DNA of 7,702 nucleotides, from the NCBI GenBank assembly GCA_019237435.1, contig JAFAHB010000068.1, forward strand, positions 1 through 7,702. The letters run 5' to 3'. This DNA is from Vulcanimicrobiota bacterium. GTDB lineage: Bacteria > Vulcanimicrobiota > Vulcanimicrobiia > Vulcanimicrobiales > Vulcanimicrobiaceae. The notes under the pieces were generated by a model, which ran no database searches, was not told the DNA's origin, and was given only the letters and a program-made list of their open reading frames with translations. This document shows, one piece after another, positions 4,805-7,702 of the stretch (positions are counted from its first letter, which is position 1; each line of letters starts with the position of its first letter). A program made the position numbers and the translations under genes.

Positions 4805-5980
4805 TCAACGAGCCAGCTGCGTGCGCTCACGTCCCACCGAGACCAGCTCGATGGGAACTCCCAAGAGCTCCCGGACTCGATCGACGTAGTCGCGCGCGGC
4901 TCGTGGAAGATCGGCGATGCGGCGATAACCCCGAATCGGCTCGCTCCATCCTGAAAGCTCTTCGATCTCCGTCTCGAGGCCAGGCGCACCGGCGTCGGCA
5001 AATTCCACACGCTTTCCGGCGAGGCGATAACCCGTCACGATCCCCACGCGCTCGAATCCTGTGAGCACGTCCAATTTGGTGATGACTGCGCTCGTCAAGC
5101 CGTTGAGTGCCACGGCATACTGCGCCGCAACGGCGTCGAGCCATCCGCACCGCCGCGGCCGTCCGGTCACGGTGCCGTACTCGCCGCCTTGTCCGCGCAA
5201 TCGCTCGCCGCGCTCGTCGTGCAGCTCCGACGGAAACGGGCCGCCGCCAACGCGCGTGCAATACGCCTTGAGCACTCCGATCGCGCGCCCAATGGCTCCA
5301 GGACCGATGCCCAGCCCGGTGCACGCGCCCCCAGCAATCGTGTGCGAGCTCGTGACGTATGGGTACGTGCCATAACCAACGTCGAGCAGCGACCCTTGCG
5401 CGCCCTCCAGCAGCACGCGCTTTCCGTTGTTCAGGCGTTCGTGAATGTACGCGACGCCGTCAACGATGTGCCGGCGTATCCGCATCATTTGCTCGTTACT
5501 TACTTCGGCCACGTTGTCGCGGTGTAACAAATCGGCAAAGCGAACGCCGGTGCGCGCAACTCGGTCGACGTACGCGGGGCCGATTCCGCGCCCCGTCGTG
5601 CCGATGGCACTCGCGCGCGACGCTTCGCCGGCCTTGTCCCGCTCGACATGATGGGGAAACACGATATGCGCCCGATCCGAGATCTTTACGCGCGACACGT
5701 CGACTCCGAGCTCGATCAACGCATCAAGCTCCCCGATCAGCGTCTGCAGATTGACGACGGCTCCGCCCCCGACGAAAAGCTCGACGTGCGGATGCATGAC
5801 GCCCGACGGAACGATACGCAGCGCCAACTCGCGCTCGCCGACGACGATCGAGTGGCCCGCATTATCGCCGCCGGCAAAGCGCGCAACGACGTCGTAATCG
5901 GCCGCGTAGAGATCGACGATCCGGCCCTTCCCCTCGTCACCCCACTGCAACCCAACAATTACATCGGCTTTGGCCGGCAC
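4805..5980 (-). CDS. purA: Adenylosuccinate synthetase
   Basis: 391 residues from GTG at 5980, with AAGGAG just upstream. PurA joins IMP and aspartate using GTP to make adenylosuccinate, the first committed step to AMP, in the cytoplasm. Visible motifs: QWGDEGKG at 12-19 (catalytic Asp15), GGDNAGH at 37-43 (catalytic His43, E. coli His41), GTTGRGIGPAY at 127-137, EGAQG at 192-196, TRVGGGPFP, TGRPRRCGWLD and ITKLDVL. All known active-site blocks are present. Two oddities: the first His of GGHNAGH is Asp, a non-catalytic position; and the helical stretch between the GTTGRG and EGAQG blocks is about 29 residues shorter than in E. coli, explaining the short total length (family about 430). A longer frame from 6055 adds a charged N-terminal extension foreign to the family. 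It is followed closely by flagellar genes in the same direction. Confidence 0.96.
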   Translation of the reverse strand: MPAKADVIVGLQWGDEGKGRIVDLYAADYDVVARFAGGDNAGHSIVVGERELALRIVPSGVMHPHVELFVGGGAVVNLQTLIGELDALIELGVDVSRVKISDRAHIVFPHHVERDKAGEASRASAIGTTGRGIGPAYVDRVARTGVRFADLLHRDNVAEVSNEQMMRIRRHIVDGVAYIHERLNNGKRVLLEGAQGSLLDVGYGTYPYVTSSHTIAGGACTGLGIGPGAIGRAIGVLKAYCTRVGGGPFPSELHDERGERLRGQGGEYGTVTGRPRRCGWLDAVAAQYAVALNGLTSAVITKLDVLTGFERVGIVTGYRLAGKRVEFADAGAPGLETEIEELSGWSEPIRGYRRIADLPRAARDYVDRVRELLGVPIELVSVGRERTQLAR

Positions 5981-6183
5981 TTCGCTCCTTATTTGCTCAC
6001 CCTGAAAGCGCCGGCGCTCACGTTCGGCATCGGTCGCTCGGCGCTCCGCATCCATGCTCCGCGCCTGCTACACCGCGCTCGTGCCACCTGCTGAGGACAA
6101 TTATGGCCTCCTGCCAATGGCGCTCGCGTCGGAGTCCCGCTACCGAACGTGAGCCCCGCCACTTGTTGGCCGGAGCAAATAAC
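5981..6183 (-). other. Intergenic leader between the GH125 gene and purA
   Basis: About 200 bp without a convincing gene. It holds the purA ribosome binding site AAGGAG (at about 5985-5990) and an imperfect palindrome GAGGACAATTATGGCCTC (6093-6110). On the minus strand CATAAT (6101-6106) resembles a -10 box but has no good -35 partner. A purA promoter or operator is plausible here but not shown. Confidence 0.4.
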
Positions 6184-7506
6184 TCACTCCGTATTAAATT
6201 CGAGGTCGCTGGTGTCACCCATCGGGATTTGGGCCACGCCTTCGAACTGCGTCATGACGAACTCCGAAAAGAGCGCGTTGGGCCAGCCGAAATTACGTCG
6301 GGTGTATTGCTGCGGATTGTCGGGATTGAAGGACTCGTGCAGCAGATGGTCGCCGGGATCGCTGGCCAACAGCTGGCCCAGCACGTCCTGTTTCTCGGCG
6401 CCGGTCGTTGCCGTCATGCCTTCGACGATGAGCGCGAGCGGCCAGACCCAATGATCGGGCGTATGATAGCTGCCGATTCCGCGAGCCACGTGGCCTTGAT
6501 AGAACGACGGGTTGTCCTGCGAGAGCAAGAACTGGCGCGTGTTCTGATAGTAGCGATCGCTCGCGGTCGTGTAACCGAAGTACGGTGCGGCCAGCAAGCT
6601 GGGGATGTTGGCGTCGTCCGTCAGAATCGCGTGGCCCAGACCGTCGACCTCGTAAGCGTAAATGTAGCCGTATTTCGGCACGAGAACGAGACCGTACGTC
6701 TGAATTCCGCGCTGCACTTCATCGCGCAGCGCCTTTGCCTCGCGCGCTTTCATCACGTTGTGGTAGACGTTGAGCTCGATCTCGCTCATGTCGCCGAGCG
6801 CGACGACGGCGAACATCTCAGACGGTATCAAGAAATTATATTCGCATGCGTCGTCCGAAGGCCGGAAACCGGTCCAGATCATGCCGGTGTAGCCGGTGGG
6901 ATTACCGCGTCCGTCATTGGGAAGCTCTTTGTGCGTATATCGCGAGTCGCGCGGATGATTCTGCTCCCGTTCCATCGTCGCGAGCACACCATCGAGCATT
7001 TTCGAGAAGTCCGCGGTAAAGATCGACGCGTCGCCGGTCGTCTTCCAATAGCTCCATGCCAGCGCCGTGGGATACGCGAGCGAATCGAGCTCGAATTTTT
7101 GCTCCCAGACGCGATAGTCCAGGGTGTAGGCATTCGCGTAGGGATCGATTTGCAGGTATTTCACCATGCGGGAGATGATCGCGCGCAGCAAGCTGCGCAC
7201 GTCGGGATCGTCCTTAGCAAAAAAGAGATACGGTCGCGCTTGCGCGCTGGCGTCGCGCAACCACTCGGCCGGAATGTCGCCCGTCATGATGTAGGCCGTG
7301 CCGTCGGGAGCATATTGCGCGAGGCGGCTCGTGTCGAGCAGCGCGGCGCGGAACATTTCTTCGAGATGCGAGTTCGGGCTGCGGTAATCGGCGGCGGCCT
7401 GTTCGATGGATCGCAGATCGAGCGCCTCCGCGGAAAGCGGCTGCAAGAGTACGATCGCGTTGGCAAGCAGCGCGAGCAGCGCGACGTGGGCGACATATCG
7501 GCCCAT
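6184..7506 (-). CDS. Secreted GH125 exo-alpha-1,6-mannosidase family protein
   Basis: 440 residues from ATG at 7506. The start is fixed by the TAATG overlap with the hpt stop. The N-terminus (MGRYVAHVALLALLANAIVLLQ, cleavage around SAEA, residues 25-28) is a signal peptide without a lipobox, so export is predicted. Family motifs in order: TGDIPAEWLRDA (75-86), FELDSL (138-143), GMIWTGFRPSDD (208-219), TDDANIPSLLAAPYFG (296-311), HTPDHWVWPLALI (348-360), HESF (390-393) and NFGWPNALFSE (405-415). In the characterised clostridial GH125 enzyme the acid is an Asp and the base a Glu; these correspond to Asp218/219 and Glu391, both present. Known members remove alpha-1,6-linked mannose from N-glycan-like or mannan chains. 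The natural substrate here is unknown. All key motifs are intact, so it is probably active. Confidence 0.92.
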   Translation of the reverse strand: MGRYVAHVALLALLANAIVLLQPLSAEALDLRSIEQAAADYRSPNSHLEEMFRAALLDTSRLAQYAPDGTAYIMTGDIPAEWLRDASAQARPYLFFAKDDPDVRSLLRAIISRMVKYLQIDPYANAYTLDYRVWEQKFELDSLAYPTALAWSYWKTTGDASIFTADFSKMLDGVLATMEREQNHPRDSRYTHKELPNDGRGNPTGYTGMIWTGFRPSDDACEYNFLIPSEMFAVVALGDMSEIELNVYHNVMKAREAKALRDEVQRGIQTYGLVLVPKYGYIYAYEVDGLGHAILTDDANIPSLLAAPYFGYTTASDRYYQNTRQFLLSQDNPSFYQGHVARGIGSYHTPDHWVWPLALIVEGMTATTGAEKQDVLGQLLASDPGDHLLHESFNPDNPQQYTRRNFGWPNALFSEFVMTQFEGVAQIPMGDTSDLEFNTE

Positions 7507-7702
7507 TACGCGGGCCAACTTCTGTGAGCGTACAAGGCGGGCAACTCCCGATAGCGTCCTAGATAATCGAGGCCGTAACCCACGACGAATACGTCGGGGA
7601 CCTCGAAGGCCCTGTACTTGATTTCTATATCCACAATCCTCCTATGAGGCCGGTCGAGCAGCGTGCAGACGGCCAGCGACGCCGGAGCGCGTTCGCTTAA
7701 CC
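7506..7702 (-). CDS. hpt: Hypoxanthine phosphoribosyltransferase, C-terminal end only
   Basis: The frame is open from the window edge to TAA at 7508-7506, giving the last 64 residues. SLAVCTLLDRPHRR (8-21), then VPDVFVVGYGLDYLGRYRELP (34-54), match the C-terminus of bacterial Hpt, which turns hypoxanthine or guanine plus PRPP into IMP or GMP. The PRPP-binding loop lies outside the window. The C-terminus carries a short extra tail (ALYAHRSWPA). The stop overlaps the start of the GH125 gene (TAATG), so the two are translationally coupled. Confidence 0.93.
   Translation of the reverse strand, partial: LSERAPASLAVCTLLDRPHRRIVDIEIKYRAFEVPDVFVVGYGLDYLGRYRELPALYAHRSWPA

Noticed and set aside
4779..4808. 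Earlier TTG start for FliJ overlapping the purA stop
   Set aside because: ATG at 4778 gives the standard FliJ N-terminus and has GGGGAG upstream.
5981..6055. N-terminal extension of PurA by 25 residues
   Set aside because: The extension is highly charged and not found in the family; GTG at 5980 with AAGGAG gives the expected N-terminus.
6061..6095. Stretch on the minus strand (CAGGTGGCACGAGCGCGG) resembling the T-box AGGGTGGTACCGCG core
   Set aside because: Several mismatches, no specifier stem or terminator seen, and purA is not a usual T-box target.
7507..7518. Earlier TTG start for the GH125 protein
   Set aside because: ATG at 7506 overlaps the hpt stop as TAATG and gives a normal signal peptide.
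6103..7527. Long plus-strand open frame (474 codons)
   Set aside because: It lies fully antisense to the GH125 gene, which has all family motifs; no ribosome site or recognisable domain.

Overview
This is a GC-rich bacterial chromosomal window with tightly packed genes, frequent GTG and TTG starts and Shine-Dalgarno-type ribosome binding sites. Every recognisable gene is bacterial, and part of a flagellar gene set is present. The short inverted repeat around 3694-3720 and 4119-4214, together with a Vgb-type propeller lipoprotein, suggests an uncultured lineage such as Candidatus Eremiobacterota. That placement is an inference with low confidence. No tRNA, rRNA, CRISPR array, insertion sequence or phage gene was seen.

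Left part (1-2552, minus strand): a compact BlaI/BlaR-type regulatory operon. A near-consensus sigma-70 promoter (TTGACA, 17 bp, TATGAT) is flanked by two similar palindromic operators. It reads into a 40-residue small ORF with a perfect AGGAGG site, then blaI, then a large M56 (BlaR1-type) membrane metalloprotease. The blaI and protease genes overlap as ATGA. After its last membrane segment the protease has an unusual outer region: about 14 copies of a seven-residue V-D-V-P repeat, followed by at least 24 pentapeptide repeats that run off the window.

Middle (2656-3690, plus strand): a seven-bladed Vgb/NHL-type propeller lipoprotein, divergent from the BlaI operon and convergent with fliO.

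Right part (3696-7702, minus strand): the 3' end of hpt (purine salvage), a secreted GH125 alpha-mannosidase that overlaps the hpt stop as TAATG, a gap of about 200 bp, purA (AMP synthesis), then fliJ and flbD joined in one reading frame, then fliO. A short repeat is inserted in frame inside flbD, and another copy supplies the last codons and stop of fliO. Purine genes are thus interleaved with an exported glycosidase and a small, isolated-looking flagellar block.

The most noteworthy items are the M56-heptad-pentapeptide sensor with its small upstream ORF and operators, and the repeat-derived protein segments in the flagellar genes.
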